Counted from the stretch's first letter, positions 45,770-55,320 are shown. The stretch is 64,000 bases of DNA from Parabacteroides sp. PFB2-10 (GCF_029893085.1 NZ_JARXWI010000004.1:186001-250000), one strand, 5' to 3'. Numbers and translations: made by a program. Notes: generated by a model from the sequence alone, not told the origin.

Positions 45770-46726
45770 ATGAAACGCATGAGAAGATCTCTGTTAGGCA
45801 TCCTGTTTGTCCTGTTATGCTGCACCGGTGTGGTGCGGGCACAATACGACGCGCAGTTTAGTCAGTACTTCATGGCCACCGGCTATTATAACCCAGGCTT
45901 TGCCGGACAATCGGAAAATCTGAACGTCTTCGGTATCCATCGTCAGCAATGGGTGGGTTTCGAAGGAGCGCCCAAGTCTTCCTTCGTGATGGCCGATATG
46001 CCGATCCGCTTTGCCGAGCGAACGCATGGCATTGGGGTGGTGATGTTTTCGGAAAAAATAGGTCTTTCGAATATCACCCAAGCTGGCGGGCAATACGCCT
46101 ATAAGAAGAATATTTGGGGCGGCACCCTGAGTGTCGGCTTGCAACTGGGCATCTTCAATATGTCGTTTCAGGGCGATAGCGTGAGACTGCCCGAGAATGA
46201 AGTGGGTGCGGAAGCCGACCTGGCGATCCCGATCACCCAGGCCGAAGGGATGACCTTCGATATGAATGCCGGGATCTATTATTCGCATCCGACCTTTTAC
46301 GCCGGTTTCGGCGTTTCCCATCTGATGGAACCCGAAATAGGACTGGACGAAACAGCTAAAACATACCCGGCGAGGATGTATAATTTTATGGCCGGATACA
46401 ATATTAAGACCTCAAATCCGTTGATTGAGTTACAGCCGTCGGTTTTTCTGAAAACGGAAACGATCAATTTTCAGGCAGACATAACAGCTCGTTTAATCTA
46501 TAATAAGATGTTCAACGGCGGTCTTTCGTGGCGTGTAAACGAATCGGTTATCCTCTTTTTAGGGGCTTCGATCGGGGCTTTCCAAGTGGGATATGCGTAT
46601 GATTATTCCTATACGCCTGTCCGGAAGGCGACCCACGGCAGCCACGAGTTGATGGTGAAATTCAGCCTAAAGCTGAAACAAACAAAAACAGGAAAAAACA
46701 GACACAAGAGTGTTCGTATATTATAA
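45770..46726 (+). CDS. porP: PorP/SprF family type IX secretion outer-membrane protein
   Basis: 318 residues from the ATG at 45770; an earlier frame start lies in unrelated sequence. Signal peptide (about 1-23, VVRA-QYD), then the family stretch QFSQYFMATGYYNPGFAGQSENLNVFGIHRQQWVGFEGAPKS and a beta-barrel pattern. PorP/SprF-type barrels work with the PorK/N ring or anchor surface structures and usually head the gldKLMN operon, as here (3-bp gap to gldK). Confidence 0.92.
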   Translation: MKRMRRSLLGILFVLLCCTGVVRAQYDAQFSQYFMATGYYNPGFAGQSENLNVFGIHRQQWVGFEGAPKSSFVMADMPIRFAERTHGIGVVMFSEKIGLSNITQAGGQYAYKKNIWGGTLSVGLQLGIFNMSFQGDSVRLPENEVGAEADLAIPITQAEGMTFDMNAGIYYSHPTFYAGFGVSHLMEPEIGLDETAKTYPARMYNFMAGYNIKTSNPLIELQPSVFLKTETINFQADITARLIYNKMFNGGLSWRVNESVILFLGASIGAFQVGYAYDYSYTPVRKATHGSHELMVKFSLKLKQTKTGKNRHKSVRIL

Positions 46727-46729
46727 CAT

Positions 46730-48160
46730 ATGAAGAAAATATTGTTTGTACTGATAACAATGGCCATCCTGACAACTTCCTGCGGTAGCCCGATGCGGAA
46801 TGCCGGTGGGGAGGTGACGGGAGTACGTACGGTAGCAGTCAATGAGCCTGCACCTTATGGTATGGTTTTGATAAAAAGAGGTGCTTTCGAGATGGGACCT
46901 GCCGATAGTGATGAGCTGTGGGGCATTACACCCGACACGAAAGGGGTCTCCTTCGATGCGTTCTGGATGGACCAGACAGAGGTCACCAACGCAAAGTACC
47001 GTCAGTTTCTATATTATGTACGCGACTCGATCATCCGTACGCGCCTGGCCGATCCGCAATATGGCGGGAACGACCTGTTTATGATCACCGAAGACCGCTA
47101 TGGCGATCCGGTAGAGCCTTATTTGGACTGGAGCCGTCCGATACCCTGGCGTCGTGCCAGCGAAGAGGAGCAGATGGCCATCGAAAGTGTGTATTACACC
47201 AATCCGGTGACGGGCGAGAAGAAACTCGATCCGGCGCAGATGAACTACAAATACGAATGGTATGACTATACGGCAGCCTCGTTGCGCAAGAATCGCCTGA
47301 ATCCGTATGACCGGGTACGCAATACCGACATCGTGGTTGACCCGAATGAGGTAGTGATGATCTCGAAGGATACTGCTTATATCGACGACGAAGGACGCGT
47401 GATTAACGAAACAATCACCCGCCCGCTCTCGAGCGAATGGGATTTCCTGCACACACGCATTGTCAATATCTATCCGGACGAGACGGCTTGGGTAAACGAC
47501 TTCAATAATGCTTATAACGAGCCATACGTGCGGATGTATTTCTCGCATCCGGGCTACGACGACTACCCCGTAGTCGGGGTTTCCTGGGAACAGGCAACGG
47601 CCTATTGCGTATACCGCACCAATCTCTTTAAGGAATCGTTGAATCTGCCTGCCGGGCAAACGATCGAACCGTTCCGCCTGCCAACGGAAGGCGAATGGGA
47701 ATATGCAGCACGCGCTGGCAAGAGCGAAAATAAATATCCCTGGTCGAACGATGAATTACAATCGGACAAGGGCTGTTTCTTAGGCAACTTCAAGCCGGGT
47801 GATGGCGATTATACGGCCGACGGCCACCTGATCACATCCCGTGTAGGCTCGTATGCACCGAATGAATTCGGACTCTATGATATGGCAGGCAATGTGTCGG
47901 AATGGACATCGACCAGCTATGCGGAAGCAGGGCCGGCTATGATGAGCGATATGAATCCGGAATTGCATTACGACGCGGCGAAAGAAGACCCGTATGCGAT
48001 GAAGAAAAAGGTGGTACGCGGTGGCTCTTGGAAAGATGTAGCGCAGTTTATCCGTTCGGATATGCGTACGTTTGAATACCAGAACGAGACACGTTCGTAC
48101 ATAGGTTTCCGTTGCGCACGCACACAGATCGGTTTTGCCAAAGGGAAAAAAGGGAAATAA
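46730..48160 (+). CDS. gldK: T9SS ring lipoprotein GldK/PorK
   Basis: 476 residues. Signal peptide with lipobox C18 (AILTTSCGS), then an FGE/sulfatase-modifying-factor-like fold (GMVLIKRGAFEMG, FWMDQTEVTNAKYRQF, PVVGVSWEQATAYC, FRLPTEGEWEYAARAG, YDMAGNVSEWTSTSY, VRGGSWKD, GFRCAR). With GldN it forms the large periplasmic/outer-membrane ring of the type IX secretion system. The FGE fold is structural here, not catalytic, as far as known. Confidence 0.96.
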   Translation: MKKILFVLITMAILTTSCGSPMRNAGGEVTGVRTVAVNEPAPYGMVLIKRGAFEMGPADSDELWGITPDTKGVSFDAFWMDQTEVTNAKYRQFLYYVRDSIIRTRLADPQYGGNDLFMITEDRYGDPVEPYLDWSRPIPWRRASEEEQMAIESVYYTNPVTGEKKLDPAQMNYKYEWYDYTAASLRKNRLNPYDRVRNTDIVVDPNEVVMISKDTAYIDDEGRVINETITRPLSSEWDFLHTRIVNIYPDETAWVNDFNNAYNEPYVRMYFSHPGYDDYPVVGVSWEQATAYCVYRTNLFKESLNLPAGQTIEPFRLPTEGEWEYAARAGKSENKYPWSNDELQSDKGCFLGNFKPGDGDYTADGHLITSRVGSYAPNEFGLYDMAGNVSEWTSTSYAEAGPAMMSDMNPELHYDAAKEDPYAMKKKVVRGGSWKDVAQFIRSDMRTFEYQNETRSYIGFRCARTQIGFAKGKKGK

Positions 48161-48188
48161 GAAATAAAGATTAAGCATAAGATAGAAA

Positions 48189-49280
48189 ATGGGAAAATAT
48201 AGAAGATATAAGAATCGAGTAGAGATGTTTCTTTCCAGCGAACGCGGAAAGAGAATCCTGAATTTTGTCTACAGCTGGGGAGCCTCTATTGTGATTATCG
48301 GTACGATGTTTAAATTGCTTCATCTTCCGTATGCCAACTGGATTATTGGTATCTCTTTGTCTGTAGAGGCGTTGGTGTTCTTCATCTTTGGTTTTGAAAA
48401 GCCGAACGACGACTACCATTGGGAAGATGTGTTCCCGGTATTGAAATCGAAAAACCCGATGGACCGCCCGGATTTCGTAGGGAAACGGGGTGGTGCTTTG
48501 ATAGGTGCGGAGGCAAATGGTGAGGCGGATAACGCCGGATCGCCGATCCGCATAGCAGGCGGTATGAGCCACGGAAGCGGCAGCTTCAGCGGCGGAGGCA
48601 GCCTGAATATCGAAGGTAACCTGAATATTTCGGAAGCAGACACCAAGAATCTGTCGGATAGTATCAGTAAACTAAGCGAAGCCGCCGAGCAGATATCCAA
48701 AATGGCGGAACTCACCGAAGCTACCCAGAAGTACCTGGAACAGCTGTCGGGTGTTTCCGAAAATATGGAACGTTTCAGCCAGGTGACCAACTCACTGACC
48801 GATGTATCGGATACCCTGTTGAATTCCTACAAGCATATCACCGACAATTCGGACGGAATCAATCAGAACTCACGTGGTTATGTGCAGCAGATGGAAATGC
48901 TTAACCGCAATATATCCGGCTTGAATACCATTTACGAAATCCAGTTGAAGAGCATCAGCTCGCAGATTGAATCGATCGAACATATCAATGGCGGCTTGAA
49001 CCGGATACGCGAAATGTACGATGGCTCGGTAGTCGATAGCTCGGTATTCCGCAATGAAACGGAAAAAATGACACGCCAGTTGACTGATCTCAACCAGGTG
49101 TATACCCGCCTGCTTCAGGCAATGACAGTCAATATGCCGGGAGCGCCAGCTAATCCGTACCAACAACAGGTGCCCCCGCAACAGGCGTATCAACAACCGC
49201 AACAATATCCGCAACAGGGATATCCCCAACAACCCCAACAGGGACAAAACTATCAACAACCCTATAACCCGAATAAATAA
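48189..49280 (+). CDS. gldL: T9SS inner-membrane motor protein GldL/PorL
   Basis: 363 residues. Two membrane segments near the N-terminus (about 25-45 and 50-70, ASIVIIGTMFKLLHLPYANWIIGISLSVEALVFF), then a long cytoplasmic helical region and a Gln/Pro-rich tail (repeats of QQP/YPQQ). GldL and GldM form the proton-powered motor of T9SS. The QP-rich tail is longer than in the P. gingivalis protein as I remember it. Confidence 0.94.
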   Translation: MGKYRRYKNRVEMFLSSERGKRILNFVYSWGASIVIIGTMFKLLHLPYANWIIGISLSVEALVFFIFGFEKPNDDYHWEDVFPVLKSKNPMDRPDFVGKRGGALIGAEANGEADNAGSPIRIAGGMSHGSGSFSGGGSLNIEGNLNISEADTKNLSDSISKLSEAAEQISKMAELTEATQKYLEQLSGVSENMERFSQVTNSLTDVSDTLLNSYKHITDNSDGINQNSRGYVQQMEMLNRNISGLNTIYEIQLKSISSQIESIEHINGGLNRIREMYDGSVVDSSVFRNETEKMTRQLTDLNQVYTRLLQAMTVNMPGAPANPYQQQVPPQQAYQQPQQYPQQGYPQQPQQGQNYQQPYNPNK

Positions 49281-49285
49281 GCGCT

Positions 49286-50851
49286 ATGGCAATAGGAAAT
49301 AATCCGAATTCTCCTCGTCAGAAGATGATCAACCTGATGTATCTGGTGTTCATCGCTATGATGGCGCTTAATGTCTCCTCGGAGGTATTGAACGGATTCG
49401 AATTGGTGGAGGATAGTCTTCGGACGACCATCAACAACGCGTCGAACCGTAATGTGATGGTGTCGCAGGAAATGGATGCCTATTACACCATCAATCCGGA
49501 GAAAGCAGGCGACTCATACGCCAAGAAGAACCAGGTAAAGCAGGCAGCCGACTCGCTGTTTAATTATATTCAGGACTTGAAAGAGGCGATTGTCAAGACT
49601 GCTGATGGGAAGAATGGGGATGTAACGAATATAGATAAGAAGGACGATTTGGAAGCCGCGTCGCGTGTGATGCTGGCGCCGGTAGTTGGAGAAGGAAAAA
49701 GACTCCGGGAATCGATCGATGCCTACCGGGCATTATTGACCGCGCTGGTGGATGATCCCGCCAAAATGGAACTGATCGAATCGACGTTGAATACCAATCC
49801 TCCCCCAAAAGCAGGATTGAATACCCGCACTTGGGAGGAAGCATTGTTTGAAAGTATGCCGACGGCGGCAGCGGTGACCATCCTGACCAAACTGCAGAGC
49901 GATGTGCGTTATGCGGAAGGCGAGATGTTGAGTTACCTGTTGAGCAGCGTAGACGTGGGCGACTACCGCGTGAACCATATCACCGCTCAGGTGATTCCGG
50001 AGAGTCAGATTGTTATGCGGGGAAGTAATTACCGGGCAAATATTGTGTTGTCGGCGGTCGATACGACAAAGCGTCCGACAGTCTATGTAAACGGAGCAGA
50101 ACTGCCTGTGGAACATAAAGGCCTGTTCACGATGAATACCTCGACGACAGGTACCTTCCCGGTGAAAGGATATGTCGAAATGCCCAATAGTGACGGAAGC
50201 ATTTTGCGCCGGGAATTCGAAACCGAATACTACGTGACTGAACCGAATGCAACGGTGGCTCCGACCATGATGAATGTGATGTATGCCGGCATTGATAACC
50301 CGGTGCGCATTGCTGTGCCCGGTGTGCCTTCAGGCAATGTATCGGCTTCGATGACCAATGGTACGCTGACACGTTCGGGGGATACTTGGGTAGCTGTTCC
50401 GACTACCGTTGGTACGGAGGCAGTTATTACCGTGAATGCCCGCATGGCCGATGGTCGTTTGGCGGAAATGGCTAAGACTACCTTCCGTGTGCGTGCATTG
50501 CCCGACCCGATGCCTTATATTGAATATAAAGATGCGAATGGGGCTCTACGCACATTTAAGGGCGGACGTATTGCCAAACGTGACCTGTTGCAAGCAAAAG
50601 GTATTCTGGCGGCTATCGACGATGATATCATCAATCAGCCATTTACGGTGTTGCGGTTTACGGTTACCTATCCGGACTCATTCGGGAATATGGTTCGTTC
50701 AGCAACCGAAGGGGCTACTTTCTCGGCCGATCAGCGATCTAAAATCTCTGAGTTCTCCCGTGGAAAGAGTTTCTTTATCACCGGTGTAGTAGCTCGTGGC
50801 CCTGACGGTATCGAACGACAGATATCCCCGTTAGAAATAATTGTCAATTAA
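49286..50851 (+). CDS. gldM: T9SS motor/stator protein GldM/PorM
   Basis: 521 residues. One N-terminal membrane segment (about 13-33; MINLMYLVFIAMMALNVSSEVLNGF) followed by four periplasmic domains rising to meet the GldK/N ring. It pairs with GldL, whose stop is 5 bp upstream. Length matches the family. Confidence 0.96.
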   Translation: MAIGNNPNSPRQKMINLMYLVFIAMMALNVSSEVLNGFELVEDSLRTTINNASNRNVMVSQEMDAYYTINPEKAGDSYAKKNQVKQAADSLFNYIQDLKEAIVKTADGKNGDVTNIDKKDDLEAASRVMLAPVVGEGKRLRESIDAYRALLTALVDDPAKMELIESTLNTNPPPKAGLNTRTWEEALFESMPTAAAVTILTKLQSDVRYAEGEMLSYLLSSVDVGDYRVNHITAQVIPESQIVMRGSNYRANIVLSAVDTTKRPTVYVNGAELPVEHKGLFTMNTSTTGTFPVKGYVEMPNSDGSILRREFETEYYVTEPNATVAPTMMNVMYAGIDNPVRIAVPGVPSGNVSASMTNGTLTRSGDTWVAVPTTVGTEAVITVNARMADGRLAEMAKTTFRVRALPDPMPYIEYKDANGALRTFKGGRIAKRDLLQAKGILAAIDDDIINQPFTVLRFTVTYPDSFGNMVRSATEGATFSADQRSKISEFSRGKSFFITGVVARGPDGIERQISPLEIIVN

Positions 50852-50865
50852 GAAAAAATAGATAT

Positions 50866-51921
50866 ATGAAACGTTTGTATTATATATTGGCTTTAGGTGT
50901 GTTGATCTCGTCGCAGACGATGGATGCGCAGGAGCAACCCGAACGCCGTACACCCCAGGCAACCCGTGGCTCACGGGCGCAGACAGAGCAACAATCGGGC
51001 TTGCCCGATCTGACGGTTCGTGCGCAGGATCTGAACGAACGCAACACCCAGGAGATTGGTAATGCCCGTTGGATGCGTGTGTTGTATCGTGAGATCGATC
51101 TGACCAAAGACGAGAATGCTCCGCTTTACTATCCGGTGCGTCCGTTGAATGGACAGATGAACCTCTTCTCAATGATCTTTCAACTGTTGAGCGAAGGCAA
51201 GATTAAGGTGTATGAATACTACGACGGGTATGAATCGTTTGCCGAGGAGGATGTGATTTCCTTCAAGAGTGTATTGGACAATGCTTATGTTTATTACGAA
51301 GAGGTGGCCGGGCGTGCCGGTGGACAGCCTTCCTATGTGGTTAATGAAAGCGATGTGCCTTCGGCCGAAGTGCAACGTTATTATGTGAAAGAGGCTTGGT
51401 ATTTCGATCAGAACAATTCCCTGTTCGACGTGAAAACACTGGCTCTTTGCCCGATTATGACCGTTTACAGCGACTTTGGTGAAGAGACAACCCCTATGTT
51501 CTGGCTGCAATACGAAGATATCCGTCCCTATATCAATACGGCTTATATCATGACCTCCAACCTGAACAACGCGAAAACCTTCACGATGGACGATTATTTC
51601 CGCCGTCGTATGTTCAAAGGGGATATCATTAAAACGGAAAACCTGATGAACCGCACCCTGGCACAGATGTATCCTGAACCCGACTCCATGGCGTTGGCAC
51701 GGGATACCATCGAGAAACAACTGGTGCAGTTCAATGAGCAACTCTGGTTCCAACCCGACACCACCCAGGTAACCGATGCGAAAGCAACCAAAAGCTCCGC
51801 TCGCGGACGGGTAGCTACCACCAAAGCCCCGAAAGAACCTAAGGAGAAAACCACCAAAGCCGCCGCTCCGAAAGCCGAAAAAGCATCTTCTGGTGCCGTG
51901 CGAAGTGTGCGGAGGAGGTGA
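50866..51921 (+). CDS. gldN: T9SS ring protein GldN/PorN
   Basis: 351 residues with signal peptide (about 1-21). The conserved GldN core is visible (RVLYREIDLTKDENAPLYYPVRP, GQMNLFSMIFQLLSEGKIKVYEYYDG, WYFDQNNSLFDVKTLALCPI). It binds GldK in the periplasmic ring. An Ala/Lys-rich tail (about 300-351) is low-complexity and unlike the core. Last gene of the operon, followed by a strong terminator. Confidence 0.95.
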   Translation: MKRLYYILALGVLISSQTMDAQEQPERRTPQATRGSRAQTEQQSGLPDLTVRAQDLNERNTQEIGNARWMRVLYREIDLTKDENAPLYYPVRPLNGQMNLFSMIFQLLSEGKIKVYEYYDGYESFAEEDVISFKSVLDNAYVYYEEVAGRAGGQPSYVVNESDVPSAEVQRYYVKEAWYFDQNNSLFDVKTLALCPIMTVYSDFGEETTPMFWLQYEDIRPYINTAYIMTSNLNNAKTFTMDDYFRRRMFKGDIIKTENLMNRTLAQMYPEPDSMALARDTIEKQLVQFNEQLWFQPDTTQVTDAKATKSSARGRVATTKAPKEPKEKTTKAAAPKAEKASSGAVRSVRRR

Positions 51922-51945
51922 TAATGTAGCAGAAAATATAAACAC

Positions 51946-51983
51946 AAAACGCCCTGTTCCGATAGTTTGGAACAGGGCGTTTT
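51946..51983. terminator. Terminator between gldN and the HigA antitoxin gene
   Basis: AAAACGCCCTGTTCC (51946-51960), 8-base loop, GGAACAGGGCGTTTT (51969-51983): a perfect 15-bp stem with flanking A and T runs, able to act on both strands between convergent units. Confidence 0.9.
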
Positions 51984-52007
51984 GTTGTAGTCTGACTAAT
52001 ATGTCAC

Positions 52008-52373
52008 TCAAACCCCTAATACAATATCCGCATCAATATGGAGTGTCTTACTGATAGTGCGTGCCATCTGAAAAGTTGGCTCGCTTTTGCCGGACAGAAT
52101 CTCGCTTATGCGTGATGGACTTACGCCAATAAGCTCCGAGAGGCCTTTTTGAGTCAGGTTCATTTCGTACATGCGAAGTTTGAGGATTTCCGTTAAAGTG
52201 GGTTTTGTTACAGGGAAATGTTCCTCCTCATAGTCTGCAACTAAATTAGATATTAAATCCAACTCAATGAAATTTTTATCACTGATAGGTGTTTCATTGC
52301 TTACAAGTGGCAGCAACTCTTTGATCCTTTCGCATGCTGCTTGATATTGTCTTTCTGTTATAATTTTTGTCAT
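52008..52373 (-). CDS. higA: HigA-type antitoxin (HTH)
   Basis: 121 residues with an XRE-type helix-turn-helix near the C-terminal half (TEILKLRMYEMNLTQKGLSELIGVSPSRISEILSGKSEP). It neutralises the toxin encoded directly upstream (4-bp gap) and normally represses their promoter. The toxin-first order is that of HigBA modules. Assigned by structure and pairing, not by close sequence identity. Confidence 0.85.
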   Translation of the reverse strand: MTKIITERQYQAACERIKELLPLVSNETPISDKNFIELDLISNLVADYEEEHFPVTKPTLTEILKLRMYEMNLTQKGLSELIGVSPSRISEILSGKSEPTFQMARTISKTLHIDADIVLGV

Positions 52374-52377
52374 CTCT

Positions 52378-52671
52378 TCAAATATTTGAACAATCTATCC
52401 TATCATACTCTTTATGTGTGCCTATAAAACGAATGTAAACCTTTTGTGAAGCAAAAATAATTATCGCTACCAACCTATAATCATTCCCTTTAATATTAAA
52501 AACATACCTGTCATTCCCAACATAGTCGGCTGAATTAAAAGTCTGTTTAATGTCTGAAAGAGAATACCAAGTACTTGCTTTTGTCTTTGAATACCAGTCC
52601 CGCAAAGAGATGTTGGCTTCTGCATGTTTCCTTATATATTCTCTGATAGTTGCAAAGGTTATGATTCTCAT
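52378..52671 (-). CDS. higB: HigB-type mRNA-interferase toxin
   Basis: 97 residues of the RelE/HigB fold (MRIITFATIREYIRKHAEANISLRDWYSKTKASTWYSLSDIKQTF, then VFNIKGNDYRLVAIIIFASQKVYIRFIGTHKEYDRI). Family members cut mRNA on the ribosome. It is expressed from a good promoter 18 bp upstream together with the antitoxin. Confidence 0.87.
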   Translation of the reverse strand: MRIITFATIREYIRKHAEANISLRDWYSKTKASTWYSLSDIKQTFNSADYVGNDRYVFNIKGNDYRLVAIIIFASQKVYIRFIGTHKEYDRIDCSNI

Positions 52672-52688
52672 ATATACACAATTTCATA

Positions 52689-52719
52689 CAAAAATAGAAA
52701 AATAATTCTGTTTTACAAA
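52689..52719 (-). promoter_or_regulatory. Promoter of the HigBA module
   Basis: On the minus strand TTTG (52719-52716), a 19-bp spacer, TATTTTTG (52696-52689), 18 bp before the toxin ATG. Autoregulation by HigA is likely from family knowledge; no clear palindrome was confirmed. Confidence 0.75.
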
Positions 52720-52765
52720 ATTATATTCTATTTATAAGAATAAAGAAGTGCTTATATACAAAAAA

Positions 52766-52789
52766 AACCGACCCCTTTTGGGATCGGTT
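52766..52789 (-). terminator. trpS terminator
   Basis: Minus strand: AACCGATCCC, loop AAAA, GGGGTCGGTT, then TTTTT. It lies 33 bp beyond the trpS stop and insulates the toxin module. Confidence 0.85.
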
Positions 52790-52821
52790 TTAGTTTATAT
52801 CTTTTGATTTCCGTCTTTTCT

Positions 52822-53808
52822 TTACGGCCTAAACCCGATAATCTCCCGCACTTCGCGGAGGGTTTTTGAGGCGCTTTCGGAGGCTTTCTCGGCTCCCTGA
52901 AGGGCTACCTTTTCGAGGTATGCCTCGTTGGCCAGGATGTCGAGGATGCGTTCGCGGATCGGGGCGCAGAAGCGGTTGATGTCTTCTGCCAGTTGTTTTT
53001 TTAGATCGCCGTAACGAATGGCGCAACTGTTGTATAAATCATTGAAATGATCGTAGGTGGACTGATCGGACACAATCTCCATCATCGTGAAGAGGTTGGC
53101 AATGGCCTCCGGTTTTTCGCTGTTAGGCTCGGTAGGTCCCGAGTCGGTCACTGCTTTCATCACCTTTTTCTTGATCGTCTTTTCGTCGTCGATCAGGTAG
53201 ATCGCGTTGCCTTCGCTTTTGCCCATCTTGCCTGATCCATCGAGCCCCGGTATCTTTACCGCCTTCTCGCTCATGTGGAATGAGGCGGGTTCCGGGAAAT
53301 ACTCCACGCCATAGATCTGGTTGAAGCGGCGGGCAAACTTACGCGCCATCTCCATATTCTGTTCCTGATCTTTTCCCACGGGCACCTTTACGGCACGGTG
53401 GATGATGATATCTGCCGCCATCAGGGTAGGGTAGGTGAGTAGCCCTGCGTTGACATTGTTGGGCTGCGACCGCACTTTGTCTTTGAAGGAGGTGACGCGT
53501 TCCAATTCGCCCAGGTAGGCATTCATATTGAGATAGAGATATAACTCCGGTATCTCGCGTACATCACTTTGCACATACAACGTCGCCTTTTCCGGATCAA
53601 TGCCGCAGGCCAGGTATTCCGCCAGGATCGTCTTCACACTGTTACGAATATTATCCGGGGTGGGATGCGTGGTCAGCGAGTGCCAGTCGGCAATAAAGAA
53701 AAAACAATTGTATTCGTTCTGCATCTGCAGAAAACTCTTTACCGCGCCAAAATAATTCCCTAAATGCAGATTGCCAGTCGGGCGAATTCCGCTTGCTACC
53801 GTTTCCAT
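52822..53808 (-). CDS. trpS: Tryptophanyl-tRNA synthetase
   Basis: 328 residues from the ATG at 53808; METVASGIRPTGNLHLGNY is the normal class Ic start, and a longer frame upstream overlaps the promoter. Motifs: the HIGH-type GNLHLGNY and the KMSKS-type GKMGKSEGN. Charges tRNA-Trp. A TATCTTTG box (53846-53839) lies about 30 bp upstream. No T-box or trp leader is evident. Confidence 0.96.
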   Translation of the reverse strand: METVASGIRPTGNLHLGNYFGAVKSFLQMQNEYNCFFFIADWHSLTTHPTPDNIRNSVKTILAEYLACGIDPEKATLYVQSDVREIPELYLYLNMNAYLGELERVTSFKDKVRSQPNNVNAGLLTYPTLMAADIIIHRAVKVPVGKDQEQNMEMARKFARRFNQIYGVEYFPEPASFHMSEKAVKIPGLDGSGKMGKSEGNAIYLIDDEKTIKKKVMKAVTDSGPTEPNSEKPEAIANLFTMMEIVSDQSTYDHFNDLYNSCAIRYGDLKKQLAEDINRFCAPIRERILDILANEAYLEKVALQGAEKASESASKTLREVREIIGFRP

Positions 53809-53974
53809 ATCTCTGTTTTTAATTTTCTGAATAGGGTGCAAAGATAACCACAACAAGCCGATTTGCATAATTCCATCCGGACAAATTCGAAGGTCAACGG
53901 CAATCGTTGTATAATTAGTATGAAATTTTCATATGTCAATAAATGTTAATCGGAGGAATTTTTACGAATCGACA

Positions 53975-54130
53975 ACTGTCATTTTGATATTTCCGCGGGA
54001 GTTTGCGCGCGAAATGGCAGGAGTATTTTGACAAACTCCCGGGAGAAACATTTTTTAACGTATCATATTGTAAAGCAAAACGCCCGTTTTGCTTACACTT
54101 TGCATTTTAACATTTCTCTGTTGGGTCTGC
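53975..54130 (+). repeat. Interspersed repeat family, copy D
   Basis: Contains GACAAACTCCCGGGAGAAAC (palindrome 54036-54045), TTTTTTAACGTATCATATTG, the hairpin GTAAAGCAAAACG / CGTTTTGCTTAC (about 54070-54096) and GCATTTTAACATTTC. Lies between trpS and the mutY stop. The left part is diverged from copies B and C and is closer to copy A (TGTCATTTTGATATTT against TGACATTTTGATATTT). Confidence 0.83.
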
Positions 54131-54133
54131 CGC

Positions 54134-55240
54134 TTATGGGTTAAAAAACTTCTCCAGATAAATATGAATAAGGCGTGGAATGGCGAAGCGTTCGATGTCG
54201 TGGATGGGTGTTGTGATGAAGGCCTCGAAGGCCGGAGCCGGGCATTCTACTTCTATCCGGTAGAAGGTGGCGTAGATGACCTGGTGGGAGAGGATATGCT
54301 TCTCAACGGGGCGGTCGATGGCAATCGAGAGCTGTCCGGCTTCGGCAAAGAGATGGCGGAATGCATCGGTTTGTTGCAGTTCGGCAAAATCCATTGGTGC
54401 ATCGCTCTCTATCAGCGGAAATTCATAGAGTCCTTTCCATATATCCTTGCCCTCGCGGCGGTGTAGCCAGGTGGTTTCTTGGTAGAGGATATGAAAGTAA
54501 TGGAAATAGCGGTTGCGGCTCTTGGTTTTGCCGGCTTTGACGGGATATGCCTGCACTTTGTTTTCCTGCCATGCTACGCAGCGATCGGCAAAGGGGCAGG
54601 CGGGACAGTCGGGCTGTTGCGGCGTGCATTGCAAGGCGCCGAACTCCATAATGGCTTGGTTGTGTAGGCCGGCCTGGTCAGAAGACATAATCTCTGCCGC
54701 CAGCGCGGTGAATTCTTTTTTGCCCTGACCGCTGTCGATAGGTGTATTTATGCCAAAAAGGCGGGAAAGAACGCGGTAGACATTGCCGTCGACTACCGGA
54801 TAGGGCTGGTTCCAGGCGAAAGAGAGAATGGCGGCTGCCGTATAGTCGCCAATGCCTTTGAGCGCTAATACCTCGCGATGCGTGGAGGGGAAACGTCCCT
54901 GGTGGCGGGTCATAATCTCCCGGGCGGCCGCGTGCAGGTTGCGTGCCCGGCTGTAATAGCCCAGTCCCTGCCAGTATTTCAACACCTCGTCCTCCTCAGC
55001 AGCGGCCAGCGACGAGACGTCGGGGAAACGTTCCATAAACCGTCGGAAATAGTCTATGCCTTGGGCAACGCGTGTTTGCTGCAGGATGATTTCCGAAATC
55101 CAAATGGTATAGGGGTCGTGGGTCTCTCGCCACGGCAGCTCTCTTTTGTGTGTAAAATACCAGTTGATGAACAAGTTGCTAAATTCCCACGCTTTCTTTT
55201 CGGGCAAAACAGGATTCTTTTTAGGTGATATTGGCGCCAT
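54134..55240 (-). CDS. mutY: A/G-specific adenine DNA glycosylase
   Basis: 368 residues from the ATG at 55240 (a longer frame reaches into the promoter). Removes adenine mispaired with 8-oxoguanine. Motifs: ISEIILQQTRV with the catalytic Glu, helix-hairpin-helix LKGIGDYTAAAILSFAW with VVDGNVYRV catalytic Asp, and the [4Fe-4S] loop C-x6-C-x2-C-x5-C (CTPQQPDCPACPFADRC). C-terminal MutT-like domain present. A TATGTTTG box at 55264-55257 is divergent from the HU promoter. Confidence 0.95.
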   Translation of the reverse strand: MAPISPKKNPVLPEKKAWEFSNLFINWYFTHKRELPWRETHDPYTIWISEIILQQTRVAQGIDYFRRFMERFPDVSSLAAAEEDEVLKYWQGLGYYSRARNLHAAAREIMTRHQGRFPSTHREVLALKGIGDYTAAAILSFAWNQPYPVVDGNVYRVLSRLFGINTPIDSGQGKKEFTALAAEIMSSDQAGLHNQAIMEFGALQCTPQQPDCPACPFADRCVAWQENKVQAYPVKAGKTKSRNRYFHYFHILYQETTWLHRREGKDIWKGLYEFPLIESDAPMDFAELQQTDAFRHLFAEAGQLSIAIDRPVEKHILSHQVIYATFYRIEVECPAPAFEAFITTPIHDIERFAIPRLIHIYLEKFFNP

Positions 55241-55320
55241 AACTCTTTGATTGATGCAAACATACGCAGATAATCTGAGATGGGAAAGAATCTTTTTAAT
55301 AAAAAATGGCAAACAAATTT

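Noticed and set aside
45466-45861. 131-residue open frame before porP
   Set aside because: It runs through interspersed repeat copy C and overlaps porP in another frame; no protein features.
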